Below, piece after piece: positions 1-12,800 of a stretch of DNA of 64,000 nt. Under the pieces are notes generated by a model. It worked only from the letters and a program-made list of their open reading frames with translations, was not told where the DNA came from and made no database searches. The stretch comes from Flammula alnicola. Taxonomy: Eukaryota; Basidiomycota; Agaricomycetes; Agaricales; Strophariaceae. The DNA is taken from NCBI GenBank assembly GCA_015499995.1, contig JADNRV010000110.1, forward strand, positions 119,889 to 183,888, given 5' to 3'. Positions within the stretch are counted from its first letter, which is position 1, and each line of letters starts with the position of its first letter. A program made the position numbers and the translations under genes.

Positions 1-731
1 ATGTAAGACATCCAAGTAATGCTGCAGCAATCCTGAGGGACAGAAACTGAAGGTAAGGCGTGGATCTTTTGACGGCGTGAGTATCGGCCTTTGTCAGAGA
101 AGAAGGGAGGTCGTGCTTTCGGACGGTTCCTTTGTAATTCGCGACATACAAACTAAAATTATCCTGTCGAATCGATCGGTCGCTGGAGGTAGAACATTAG
201 CAATTCAACATGACATGAAGGTATTGAACATGCCGTTTGTGTCGTTTGAGTTTGATGGTGACCCTTGCAAAAGATGACAAGTATTATTCCATGAAGCCAT
301 TCAAGACAGATACGACATAAGCAAGGCATGAGTGGACGTTAACGAGTGAGGGAACATGCCCACACTGGTGTTTCTATCGTCAAGTTCAAGAAAAAAGGCA
401 ATTCGAACCATTGACAAGGAGTTTAATCTCCGACCGGTACATTCCGGCAACGATTTTGTGGCTCTTATTAATATTCACAGACGGCAAACATAATGGATTG
501 AAAAAAAATAATATCCATGTTGCTGGAATGTACGCCGTATAAAGCCCTCTTATATCACTTGTTACTTCTATCCGATGCGATGATCTTACTGGACAATATC
601 GGACATCCTGTTTTGACTTCGGGCACGTGAACCAATAGCTGTCTCCGCATGACTCGTCGGCCTCAAGTGTAACCCCCATCGTCCTCTAACTTCATCAGGT
701 CAGACGCCAGAAAGCCCAAGCCTATCTCGCC
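1..731. other. Left edge, no supported gene
   Basis: Short overlapping open frames occur on both strands but none carries a recognisable motif, a credible splice-joined extension or biased composition. The right end should contain the promoter and 5' UTR of the DCN1 gene that starts at 732. I see no RNA gene or repeat here. Confidence 0.5.
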
Positions 732-1986
732 ATGGTCGACAAGAAACTCGATAACGACGTTGCGCAATTCTGTGCGATTACTGGGGCATCGTATGTGCTT
801 TGCATCCTGATGTGATCTGGAGCTGATCACACCCACTGATTAGGGCGAGAGACGCGAGAAAGTTTCTTGAAGCGCATAAGCGATTAGATATTGCCATTGA
901 TGCGTATTATACCAACCCGGGCGCTTTCTCGGGCTCAGGGCGTCGGAAAGACTCGTCGGCTCCATCAACGAGCAAGTTGGGGCAGCTTTTCGATAAATAT
1001 AAAGGTTGGCGCGGGATTTCTGTCATCGGACTCGACATTCTCGTGCAGTTGGGTTTACCAGATTTATTTCATCTTCTAGACCCGGATGAGGATGATATTA
1101 CGGTAGATGGAACGATACAGTTTTGTGAAGACCTAGAAGTCGATCCAGAAGACGTCGTGCTTCTCGCAGTTGCGTATGAACTCAAGTCACCGAGAATGGG
1201 ACGGTGGACAAAGCAGGGGTGGATAGATGGGTGGAAAGCGATTGGGTGTGTATTCCACGTCAAATCTTGTCTTCAATCCGACGACTTATCTTATGATCGC
1301 GCCGCTACAGAGCGGATTCAATATCAGGCATGAAGAGTGCGCTAACAAGACTGCGAAATCAACTTGCGTCAGATCCCAGCTACTTCCAGAAGGTGTATAA
1401 CCATACCTTCGATTTTGCACGTATCGAAGGGCAAAGGAGTCTCGGTGAGTCTTGTATACGCTCCAGGGTTTTGACATTAAGCTTGATGGGTTAACTATTA
1501 GGCCTTGAAACTGCACAAGCTTTATGGGCTTTACTGCTCCCTCACGGATTTCAAGGCGGGGCTTTGTCCCACATAACCACTCGCGACGGTGATGATGACG
1601 TCAAAATGGACGAAGAAGGTTGGAAAGAAGAGTATAGTCAGTGGTGGTTCGACTTCCTGACTCAGAAAGGGCACAAGGGTGTCAGTAAAGACACTTGGGT
1701 CATGGTTCGTTTGCATTTCGTTTTTATTCTTAACACTCTTTCTCAGGTCTCTAATTACCGTCTAACCCCCTCAAATCCCGGTTGTTCTTTTTGCCTAGTT
1801 TCTTGATTTCATCCGCTCGATCGATTCCAACTTCTCAAACTATGACATGGAAGGTAAGTATCAGTATTCTGGACATCATTTTCCCCCGCAGTCTGATGCA
1901 AGCCCCGGGCTTTCATAGCCGCATGGCCGTCGACTATCGACGATTTCGTAGAATATGGAAAGGAACGCCTGCTTTCTGGCGCATGA
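732..1986 (+). CDS. DCN1: DCN1-like cullin neddylation factor
   Basis: Defective-in-cullin-neddylation protein, a scaffold-type E3 that helps load Nedd8/Rub1 onto cullins and so activates SCF-type ubiquitin ligases. Seven exons join in frame: 732-790, 844-1004, 1080-1245, 1311-1444, 1502-1704, 1799-1853, 1919-1986, giving 281 aa, the usual size of the family. The N-terminus (about residues 5-45) is a UBA-like helical segment containing ITGASARDARKFLEAH. The rest is a PONY domain with the DPDEDDITVDGT loop, FCEDLEVDP and a C-terminal WPSTIDDFVEYGKE, close to the family's conserved ending. Intron 2 (1005-1079) is a multiple of three and has no stop, so unspliced reading stays open; comparison with other DCN1 proteins, which read KYKDP, supports removing it. 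The F-box gene at 50.5 kb encodes a likely partner of the same ligase system. Confidence 0.95.
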
Positions 1987-4900
1987 AGCAACATTGGACT
2001 CGGTTTCCTCGCCCAGCATCTTGCAGCTACTGCATAGAACCAATTTAGCGCCTGTACTATATGTCTCAATAGGAATCCAAACTCACTAATTCATGTAGAT
2101 GGATCTGCCTTCTTCCCTCTTCCCTCTACGTATGACGTGCCCAGCTAGTTCTCTGGTATAGTAGCGGTGATAGCAAGAAGCATTAGGCTTGCGTTTCAGT
2201 CGCACCCTAGTGGAATAAGAGCCCTGTCGCAGAAGTACAACCCAGCACCCCAAAGCAACATTGCAACGCTCGAAGCAAGCCTGAGAGTTGGAATCCACGA
2301 ATCCAGACGAAGCTTCGCGGGAAAAAGGCAGTGAAAAGTCTGTCAGCAGTCCACTTAATGGGTGTTGTAATAGTATGGAAATCGAAACAGGCACTTCCTG
2401 GAAAGTTCTACTCCCTAGGCCTCGTACTTATTAATAATAATTCTCGTAATCCCACGCCGAGACCATGTGCATCATACTTAATTAATGATTCGTTGTAATC
2501 CGCTTCTCATGCTAGTTGCTTCACATCTTGGAAAATATGTTGAAGAGATTCGAGATGTTAAGGATATTTCGTCAAGTGAGATGTGAGTGCTTTTCGTCAG
2601 GCACGATGTGGGGCGTGGGTTTTGATTGTTTCTGATGGTTACCTGGCAGTGCCGTTCGGCCTCTCGAAAACGTGGAAAATAGACATTTGACGTTCGGGTG
2701 GCGGATCAGTCTAAAAAAGGGTGATGCGTCAGTTGTATTTCTCAGGGAATGGGGCGCACAGCGTGACGAGGTCCGCGAGGGTGCGGAAGTTGGGGATGCA
2801 AAGACCTGGGATAACAAGTGTTTGTCGTCTCTAGGTTGAACGCGCACCATGGCACCGCGCATCAAACTTGCTTGATGAATTTCTTCACTGGCAATGTGAA
2901 GCTGTGATGGCGGATTAGACCACTTCCGAGGATTAACGGTGTGTATAAAATCTTGACGCACATACATAATTAACGGAGCCAATGGCTGCGCATTTACCCA
3001 TGGGGCGCAGGATTTCCTGCAAAATTTCAGCGCCATATTAAGATATCCTAAATGTAGATATAGACAAGGACACGCAAATATTGCACGTGAGCACACGAAA
3101 GTACAGGAAACATGCCTGAATTGGCTGAAAGAACGAGGATGCGATGGCGGCCGTGTCCTGAAGGTTCCTCCTTTGAGAATACCCAAGTATAGTCCATCGA
3201 AAAATGGAGCCTGGTGGTACAACGTGCAGAAGATGCGTGCCGCTGCGGCTTGTCACCAAGCGGGCGCTGTTCCAAGGGCAGAAACATGTCAGATGTGGTG
3301 CGTTTCCTTGATAAACCGAACCAGAACGATTAGATCTTGTCGTTTCTGAAGATGGGAGAGTGTCAATGTCATTCGACGCCAGGTAGATATGCCAGTGATT
3401 GAGAAGAATCGCCCTATTAGACCGAACAAGTAATACAAGAAATTGTTACGGCGGGAACAGGAGATACTGAATCAGCGAGTGTGGACCATCTAGGGGGTTA
3501 TTTACGACACCTTGTGCGTTCCCTGACGTCGAGCAAATAAATGAATGTTCCGGAGACCCCGGATAGATATCGATCTAATTAACCAGTACCAGGATTGGTT
3601 TGAGGGAGAAAATGGAATGAGTACAAATTATGGACTGACGGGGTAAGTGTGTGGGTCTCGTAGAAAGACAGGTCTATGTCTTTCTGGGACGCTTCACCCC
3701 TGTGGTGCAAGAGCTACACATTTTGTATGAAAAGGGGATTGTCAGACCGTGCCCCTGGCGAATCTACTGTCTGTATGAAGGCAAAGTCACTTTTAGCTGG
3801 GACCTAGTCGCCTGTATCAGACTAGTGAGATGAAAAGAATAGAACCCTGGCCGTTATCTTCCTATGTTTCGCACAGGGTATTTCTGATACCGACGTGTTT
3901 TGGTAAGGCAGCCATGAAGCGACAAGGGCGAGCTAGCCGCCTTGTGAAGTGAACCAGCCTCTCACCTAGTCCATTAAGATCAGGTACAGTCACAATGTCT
4001 GGTTTGGGGTGTCCACTATCGGCGAACGTTCCAACAAATCAATGGAAATAAGTAGACCGATAGCCCAACTCCGCACACTCAGAAAGGTCAACGTGATTTT
4101 CCATCTGTCATAGTTCAAAGCATAGCAATCAATCATTTTACACCAGGTGACTGAAGAAGTTCAAGATGTATTTGGGGACTGACATGTCATGCGGACGATA
4201 AGCCCAGATTATCTATGGCATTCAGCCAGCACCGCGGGGAGGAATACTTGCAAGTTGCCGTTGGGGCCAGTAGGTAAGCGTATGTCATCCAGCTCTACGG
4301 ATGCCGGGGCGACTTCTACAGTTCCAGATCATGCAGGAAAAGGTTAGAAGTCAACCACGGTTCCCAGACAGATCGGCGAGAGGCATGGGACTTCCTCGTC
4401 GTCAGTCCTCTCTTTCGGTTTTTCCTCATCGCATCACGAAGCCCCTGCTAGGTCCTCCGCTATTATGCGAGTGATTATTCCTTCGTACGAATCGAAGTTC
4501 TACACCATAGCCTCCGGACGTCTATGTAACGTCGGTTGACAGGCTCCGGTGCTTGGGGAACAGCCTTCAATCCACAGGGCCACCAAGACCTCTCTTCGGG
4601 CCATGGTGTCGTTCGGTTCTCAGGGGGAACTTCCCTGAAATATCAGAGTCAAAGGTAAAATGGGGCGTTATCATCTGCGAATGCGAATGCGGTGCATTTC
4701 CCCGCCTTACCTGGATCCGGATAGTTCTCCATTATATCCACGAGCCAAGGTCCGCGAACCCGGCAGGAGAAGCGTCATATATTTCCTCTTATCCAAGCCA
4801 AGGTCTGTCCACCATATGTAAGCATAATATCTGGTCAAGTAGCCAAGGTTTTGCACTACATGCCTGTAGATTTCTCAATTCTGGGCGGTAAGATTCGTAT

Positions 4901-6170
4901 CTTGCATTGCATAGGGGCGAATCGCTGTCATAACATTCCGGCAGGAGTTATAGTCAGAACCCATCCCCATTCTATAATTTTCTGGGTCTCGCCGATACAT
5001 TTAGAGTCCGACACATTTAGAGTAGAAGTCGAGGATCGATGTCATGAAGAGTCTCGACCAGGGGCTTCGCTTCTCCGCTGGTTGAGAAAAATCCTTTGAT
5101 TACGCGAACTCCTTGACAGAGTGGGGAGACAAGCGTGGTGCTGACTCGTAAACCCCAGGATTTGCGTGGAATACACTGGAGAGTTTGGTAATCACATCAG
5201 AAAAATGTCTAGCTTGCAGGATGTCAAGCCTGAATGAGGGAAGTTAAAAGTTTTCCTTACGGCCATTTGATAATGCAACAAGGCAGACCCAAAAGCTGCG
5301 TGCAAAGCTGGTACGTCCGATTTAATTCGTGTTTATGTTTTTGTGTTTCTTCAACGGATCCTAGACATCTAGAAGTTCAGAGGTTTCTCGCGCTTTGCTC
5401 CCAGAGCTGCTGAGAGGTATGCCAGAGTATTTCCTGATGAGGTGACCTCAGGCAAGATAACAGTGCGATGGATACCCAGGGATGATCGTCGCGATAGCAA
5501 AATGAGCTCGGCAAGCATACGGATACAACAAGAGTCAAGAAGTTCAAATGGTATAAAAGACCAAAATGGCCAACAAAATGGCTTGAAGTTGAACCTGCAC
5601 TGTCCCGGTGTCGCCCTACAAGTTGCCGCCGATTTCCCTTCTAGGACGCCGGCGACGGAACAAGTGAAAAGGTCCCACGCTCCGTTGTTCCGTTCAGTCA
5701 CATGATCATTTCAGTCTTCCTCCGAAACAATGACATATGCAATCACCTTTCGCCCGTATTTAACGTCCCAACTATTCCACATGCATGCACTATCTCAAAT
5801 CTTGACCATTATTAAACTTCTTCCCCGGAATCCTAGGAAGCAAAAGTTCTGCCTTCTTGTCGAGATCTCAAATTTCAAATTTGTGTCATGTCTTTGGTCA
5901 GCTTTTGTAACCTCTGTTTCTTCAACGTTTAGGCGCGATCGCACGGTGCAGCTTCGAGATCAGTTCTACCGTATCATGCATATGGTAACTGCATATTGTA
6001 TTCCCACTAGTGCTTATAAATCCTTATAAAGACTGCTTATAATTCGCTGACAATGACATAGGGCACGTTTCGAGTGGAAACTTAAGAGCCCAGGCTCGCT
6101 GGTTGGATAAAATTCCGAGTCTTCCCACTGTGGAACACTGAAGCTCAAACACTGACTATCGTACATCCCA
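1987..6170. other. 4.2-kb gene-empty interval
   Basis: No frame here has a recognisable domain or joins into a multi-exon model. The longest open frame is 216 codons on the minus strand at 2572-3222, but it has no initiator context, motif or compositional bias that I trust. The last few hundred bases should hold the promoter of the dehydrogenase starting at 6171. No direct or inverted repeat was obvious by eye. Confidence 0.5.
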
Positions 6171-7813
6171 ATGTCTGCCTTACCGACCAACACTCGCCAC
6201 TATGTTCTCAAAGAGGTACGTGTATTCTTTATCTATGCAATTTTCTCAATCAACGACGTTATCAGGTTGGAACGTACAAGAACTTGGAGATTAAGGAGAG
6301 TCCCGTACAAAAACCTCGGTCAACTGAAGTTCTTGTAAAGATACATGCTGTATCGCTCCAGGTTTGTCTATGTTCATTCCCTTTTTCTTATTATTACAAC
6401 TGACACAATGCTCTCTCCGCATAGTACCGGGATCTTGCCATAACCATTGGTATCTATCCTGTCGGGTACGATCTTTTTATTTAACATTCCGTCTCTAAAC
6501 TCACTTCATCAATAGTGGAGCTGGTCTGATTCCTTGTTCCGATATGGCAGGAGAGGTCATAGCGGTTGGAGAAGACGTAAAGACTTGGAAGGCCGGAGAT
6601 AGAGTCTGCGCTAATTTTTCCACCGACCACACTCACGGAGACACCAACCCCGAAATAATCAAAACTTCTCTGGGTGGTCAATCGCCAGGCGTTTTGACAG
6701 AGTACAGGAGTTTCCCGGCACATGTACGTCCCTTCGCTCAAGCATTTATCTAACCATTCGTTGACCTGTTAAATTTCCAGTCATTGGTCAAGATACCTGA
6801 TCATCTGACATTCGAGGAAGCGTCGACATTGCCGTAAGATGTCCTCTGTTCTTTTTAGACATGACACACCTTATATCTTTCTCAGCTGCGCAGCTTTGAC
6901 TGCGTATAACGCTCTACACGGTCCAGTCCCCATAAAAGCAGGCGATACCGTTCTTGTGCAAGGAACGGGCGGCGTTTCGATGTTAGCGTCCCTCTATCCT
7001 CTCGAAGATTTTGAAGACTGAAACTCCAACCCTCAGCTTTGGCCTTCAATTCGCGGTTGCTTCAGGAGCCTCCGTCATTGCGACCTCTTCGTCAAACGAT
7101 AAGTTGAAAATCGCTCGCAAGCTTGGTGCGAAGCACACGATCAACTACAAGGAAACTCCAGATTGGGATCAAGAAGTCCTGAAGATCGTAAGCCTTTTGA
7201 GCGTCTTCCTCTGGTCCTCGTCTAATGTATCCTAGACCAACGGTCGTGGCGTTGACCATGTAGTTGAGGTGCGTAGCGTTGTGTTGGAGAAATCCATTGT
7301 TTTGATTGGCTTCGCATATTCAGGTTGGCGGGCAAGGGACTGTGGGCAAATCGATCAATGCAGCGAGAGTAGGCGGTTCAATCCATATTATTGGTTTCTT
7401 GTCCCAGGTACGCCTTTCCATGCCACGTTATTCGAAAGGTCTCCTAATGATTCTCTGCGATGTTTCGACGACATCTGCGATGTTTCGACGACAGGAATCC
7501 GGTGGTAACTTGAATTTTGTCATCCCAACCTTGAGCAAGGCGCTCCTCATTCGAGGCATCTACATCGGTTCAGTTTCTCAGTCAGTGCCACTCGCTCTCA
7601 TGTTCTATTAATCTCAGCATACTGAGCCCTCTTCACTCCTACTCCAACTTACGTAGATTCGTTGACATGAATCGACTCATCGATGCCAACCCTGATAAAA
7701 CCAAGCCTGTTGTCGACAAAGTATTCAGCTTCGAGGATGCAATTAAGGCCTACGCTCACTTGGAATCTCAAGCCCATGTAGGCAAGGTCGTCATTCGGGT
7801 TTCCCGGAAATAA
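6171..7813 (+). CDS. Zinc-independent medium-chain alcohol dehydrogenase/quinone oxidoreductase-like protein
   Basis: NAD(P)H-dependent oxidoreductase of the medium-chain dehydrogenase superfamily; substrate unknown. Eleven exons join in frame to 349 aa: 6171-6215, 6266-6361, 6425-6465, 6516-6723, 6781-6833, 6886-6981, 7037-7187, 7236-7268, 7324-7407, 7495-7580, 7657-7813. The N-terminal GroES-like half has [15 protein letters not shown] and [13 protein letters not shown]. The Rossmann half has [10 protein letters not shown] near residue 175 followed by [14 protein letters not shown] and LGAKHTINY. The cysteine/histidine set that binds catalytic and structural zinc in classical ADHs is not present, so it fits the zinc-free branch, close to fungal 'zinc-type alcohol dehydrogenase-like' proteins. 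The start gives [21 protein letters not shown], matching the usual first strand. Intron 9 contains an 18-bp near-tandem duplication just before its acceptor. It is followed 309 bp later by a same-strand gene of unrelated function. Confidence 0.9.
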
Positions 7814-8121
7814 CCACGAGTGGTTGAAGACTTTCACTTTCTGATCCTGTCCGCGATTCAGTGTACTTTGTACTTTCTCCTAAGCAAACAGACAAAATAG
7901 TGTACTAGAGTATTTTCAGAATATAGTTTCCTCCGTTTGTCCATCGGCGCTGGGTTATCCCGAATTGAGGGTGTGCGGGGGTGGCTGTGAAACTTCCATC
8001 ATGTTATTCATTCTGGTTTCAAAGTTGAACTACAGGACGACTTCAGCGTGGTCCTCCTCATTCTCCTTAACTTTTCTCTCATACCCAACACTATATCCGA
8101 GAACTGAAGGCCGTCTACACC

Positions 8122-9444
8122 ATGGATTCTTCTGCAGTAAACTGGAACGTTACGATAGACGATTTCGACAGTTTGCTCACCTATGACGATCAAGCTGTCT
8201 GGACCACCCCGGATCCTTCAGCCTCAGGTTACAATGCAACGGGCTCGCCCTGGCTACGCGGAACATACCACCAAACGCAGACAAAAGGAGCCTCTGTTAG
8301 TCTCAATATAACAGGTGCATCTTACATTTTGGCTATGTCTGCAGCAGGACTTTGAACGCGCCCCATCCGCTCTAGGACCCGCTATCTACATCTACGGCAA
8401 TACAGGTCCTACGTATGGTTCCTACGAAGTAGAAATTGACTCTGTGTCCCTGCAATATAGCGCCTATCGAGCATCCTCGGACAACGCGTCAAAACTTCTC
8501 TTTGCAGCTTCGAATTTGACCTATGCCAACCATAACGTGGTTCTGCGCAACCTTGGTGCGCGACCGGAAGTGGGGGATAAAGGGGGAGATGCTTTTGTGT
8601 TGGATTTCATACAATCAACAGTTCAGGTGGCCCCAGCAGGGTGAGTTCACTTACTCCTTTCAAATCAAATGTGCTGACATGACTTCCAGCGCGACAGCGT
8701 CAAATGTCACATATGAAGAAACAGACCCAACGATTACCTTCAATGGCACATGGGGAAAGAATACCGGGCCTTTCTTCAGTGGTGGGGGTACTACCTTCAC
8801 CAATGAAGATTTAGCTTCATTCTCATTCTCATTTCATGGTACGTGACAGATTGCAAACCAAGAGAAGCCTTGTTAAAGAGTCATTTGACATGGTCAGGAT
8901 CTGCCATATATATTCTGGGTGATAAAAAGAACGATCACCGTATTTACAGTGTCGTTCTTGATAACCAACCTACCGAATTCTTCAACGGGACGTCAGGATG
9001 CGGAGGAGCTTTCGGTTTGACCTGTGAACAACAAATACCCACCATCAAGTATCTGGCGTCCAACTTGGACGACTCTTTACACGCCCTGACTCTCGTGAAC
9101 CATGCTGGTGTAAACCACTCGTTCTTCGGTATGCATCGTTTCATTTTATCGCATATTCTAAAGGCCCTCATCTATTTTCAGATTTGGATAGCATTGTCGT
9201 TGTTGTTCCGTCGCAGTACGCGCCTCGTCAACTGTCGACAGGTTCTTCTCCTTTCGTAACTACCTCGTCGTCGTCCTCTTTCACGACTCCGACTGCCGGA
9301 ACTTCTCCAATTTCCAGCGGCGGCTCTGGCTCTAGTAACCACAGTGCCGCACTATCCTCTATCTCAATGATGTCCAACTCGCTTCTCCTTCTCCTGTTTG
9401 TGTCCATCCTCTACACCCTTCGGCCCACACTACGCAGGTCATGA
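8122..9444 (+). CDS. C-terminally anchored N-glycoprotein with two beta-sandwich-like modules
   Basis: Uncharacterised Agaricomycete cell-surface-type protein. Exons 8122-8314, 8376-8640, 8690-8838, 8898-9128 and 9182-9444 join in frame to 366 aa. Two modules of similar layout are visible: each has an N-terminal thread rich in NxT/S sites, then a short hydrophobic strand (GPAIYIYGNTGP in module 1, GSAIYILGDKKN in module 2) and a Y-x-V-x-(L/I)-D strand. This resembles the paired galactose-binding-like folds common in basidiomycete surface proteins. A Ser/Thr-rich stretch (about 295-335) leads to a hydrophobic C-terminus (SNSLLLLLFVSILYTL) followed by arginines, so it is a tail anchor or GPI signal. 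No signal peptide follows the chosen ATG; an upstream exon encoding one may have been missed, since a hydrophobic leucine-rich stretch lies in another frame near 8048-8105. The next gene converges on it tail to tail. Confidence 0.8.
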
Positions 9445-9843
9445 AATCCTCGCTTGTTCTTTTATTGTACATGGACATCTTCTAGAGAAAGGCTTAGATG
9501 ATAGTAACTAATTCTTGCAACGATACCTGCGCAATTGAACTCTATTTCATAACAGTATGTAATAACGAAAGCAACAGTCCCGAAGGCTAGCCCCTTTCTA
9601 TGTAATGGGTATGGGCCGGAAGTAGATACACTATAATACCAAATGTCATCTGCGAAGGCCTCTACAATGCACTACAATTATATAGTGTAGTGAGCTCTCT
9701 GAACCCTTCGAAGACAAGAAACAGAGCAGAAGAAAATACAAAAATCAACGGGTACATCGCAGCCTAATATAAATCGCTGGGTACAGTGATAAATAAGAGA
9801 AGTGGAATAGACCAAGTGGGTATTCTAAAATCGGCATGCAGGA

Positions 9844-12800
9844 TTATGATAACGTTGTTCCTGGCTGGAGGTAAAGATTGGCGCGCCATCCTGCACCACA
9901 CATCTCGGATGAATTGCCTGTATGTGCGAGTTAACTCAGAATACCGATGAAGAATAGGATAAAGCAACTCACCGCTACAAGCCTGGTTGCATTGGCTAGA
10001 GTCCACGAGCACACCAGCTCCGCCTTCCTTGTACAATTGCGAACCACAGAAGCATTCCTGTCCATTCTCAGTCGCAGCCATAGTGAAGCCTCCAAGAGAG
10101 CAAATGATGAAGCATTTCTCAGCAGTCAGTCCACTTAAACCCAAGGAGGCTGAGCCACGCAACAACCGCGTCGAAGCGTCAACGTAGCAGCCGGCACTTG
10201 TCCACTGCGGTATAGCGACCTTAGTATATACGCTCAGATTCCAAGACCCTCCGCATTTCTTGCTGGAGTCTCCCCCGCAATTGGTTTGGCAATTGCTAGA
10301 GGATACAATGGTGCCGGAAGCGCCATTGTTAGTTATTGTGTTATCGCAGAAGCCTGCATACAAGGGATTGAATATGATGTGCCCAATTATAAACGAGATG
10401 ATATAAACTCACATTGGTTACTACGGGTTAACGATGCAATACATCCATCAGGGAAAATCAAGAATAAATAAAGACAATCTACTCACCCATTCTCGGTGCC
10501 TGCGTATAGATAACCAGCGCAAAGACTTTGACAGAGCTGAGGCGTTATGTTGGTTTGAGAATAACTCGCAGCGCTGAGGGCCCGACGAGTGCCTGTAGTA
10601 CCCTCGGCAACGCAACCGTAATCATTCCAGGTTGTGGAAGTGGGCGTGGAGGAGGCGGAAGTGGTAGTCGTCGAGGTGGTGGTCGTTGTCGTTGACCCTG
10701 TAGTAGTTATCGTGCTGGAAGTGGTGGTGCCTTTAAAGACGTTTAGATACCATGACCCTCCGCATTTCTTGCTAGTGTCGCCCACGCAATTGGATTGACA
10801 ATTGCTAGCGGCTACAACGGCGTCCGATGCACCATTATTTGTCAACGAGTTTCCGCAGAAACCTGTATATAGATCGTTAATATCATGCTATTTGCGGGGC
10901 ACAATCGAATGCATAAACATACATTGATTGCTAACATCAGGGTTAACGAGGCGACACATTTCATTTATTAGAAACGCCAATATTCGTACGGCTGAGGGCG
11001 CTTACCCGTCTTCAACACCTGCGTAGGTATAACCCGAGCAGAGGCTCTGGCACAGTAGAGGTGTCATGTTCGATTGCTGGAAACTGGAGGCCGTTAGGGC
11101 ACGGCGAGTACCAGTTGTCCCCTCCGCCACGCAGCCATAATCTGACCACGTCGTTGATGGGACGGAGCCCGTTGAAGTAAACTTGTAGACATTGAGACGC
11201 CATCCAGCTCCGCACTTGTCATTGGCTGCGATATCTGTCAATTATAGAACAACGACAAAAAGAGAGGATGCCATACATTTTCCGGCACATGGCATAGAGC
11301 AATCGCTCTCGGGTGCGGTCAAAGCACCGGTTGTGATTGCATTTGAGCAATAACATTCAACACCATACTCGACACCTGCGTATTGATAGCCGGCAGCTTG
11401 ACAGCTAGCAAGGCACTTCGAAACTGTCTGAGTGCTATCAGAATTAGAAAGTCCACTCAGTGTGCGGGAAGTTGCATCCTGGTAACATCCCACGTAATTC
11501 CAACCAGCGCTTGTGGTAGTAGTGGCTGTGGCACTTGACGACGTTGATGTGGAACTGGAACTGGATGATGGTGAAGCGCTTGAGACGCTTGACGACGACG
11601 AAGTGCTTGATGAAGCACTTGTCGGTGAGGTCGTACCGCCCTCTGAAGTTGCCGCTGGTATGAATATTAGCCTACAAAACTCTTCCCTTCCATACGTTAA
11701 AAACTCACTAGCAGATCCAACCCAGGCATTATAGTTGTCTATCTTTATACGTCAGTCGATGAATATAGTCCTAGGAAAGTACACTCACAAAGAACGGGAT
11801 TGGTGACATAGGTATAACCATCGGGGGTATAATTAATAATCGTCTGGCCGTTCCTAATCATTTGAACCGTCATTTTACCTGCAGAGAGGGGGCTCTTGAG
11901 CTTGGATACCCCAGCACCGACAGAGAATTGGGAAGATTGGCTGCCACACTTCAGGATGACAATGGCAGGTGCCGTGGAATAAACCGCAGCCCACATAGAA
12001 TCCTACCGCAAAGTCAATCAAGCAGTGGCAGTCAGATAAATCGAACCCACCTCAGACCAATCCCAACCAGTTGGCTTTCCAAGCGAATCTCCTGACGCAG
12101 TTGCAGCGGCGGGATGGGGATGAGCCCAGAAATAGATGACAGATTGCTGTTAATCAATCCCGAGAGTTAATTGAAGGAGGGGATTACATAGGAGACAGGA
12201 GACCTACCGTGATGGCCGGGTAACTTCCGGTTTGGAAGGCTTTGATGTAGTACTGCGAGAGATCGAACCACGCGGTGTGGGGAAAGTTCTCGGCCCAGAA
12301 TGTGCCTGCAGGCTGAGCACCTTTAAAAGGTCCAAAGCTAATCCAAGTCAAAAGATAAGTTGCTGTAGAAAATCTGCAATAAAGAAGAATCGCACTAGTC
12401 CGACTCGCCCCAATCATTCCTAGGAAATCCCTCGTTATCAGATCTGGCCAGGAATGGTTTATAGAAAGACGCACCAAGTGACCATCTCGACGAACGTTAA
12501 AGTATTCCGCATTTGCATAAGCTGTTCCCATCGGTTAACGATGAGCCAATCATCACCGCGTAGATAAAAGTTCTTGGAGCTGAGATGGGTGCTAAATCAC
12601 AAAGGAGCCGTTAAGATGAGAGTATTCATGCGGGACCAAGATTGCATAGCACGTACTACATCCAACCGCTGATGGTCGCCGCGTATTTCGTTCCGAGCTG
12701 GCTGATATCTGTCCAAGAAGTGTAAATGCCACAGCAAGTTGAGGTGAGGTCTTGGCGCTTAGTTACAATAGTTATCATCATCGGTCTGAACGATAGAAAA

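Noticed and set aside
1005..1079. Reading DCN1 intron 2 as coding
   Set aside because: It is open and in phase, but would insert 25 residues into a conserved loop where DCN1 proteins read KYKDP directly.
2572..3222. 216-codon minus-strand open frame
   Set aside because: Long for chance but has no motif, no start context, no supporting splice extension and a composition like its surroundings.
11513..11734. Acidic/Val-rich plus-strand frame
   Set aside because: Antisense of the Ser-rich linker of the GH71-WSC protein.
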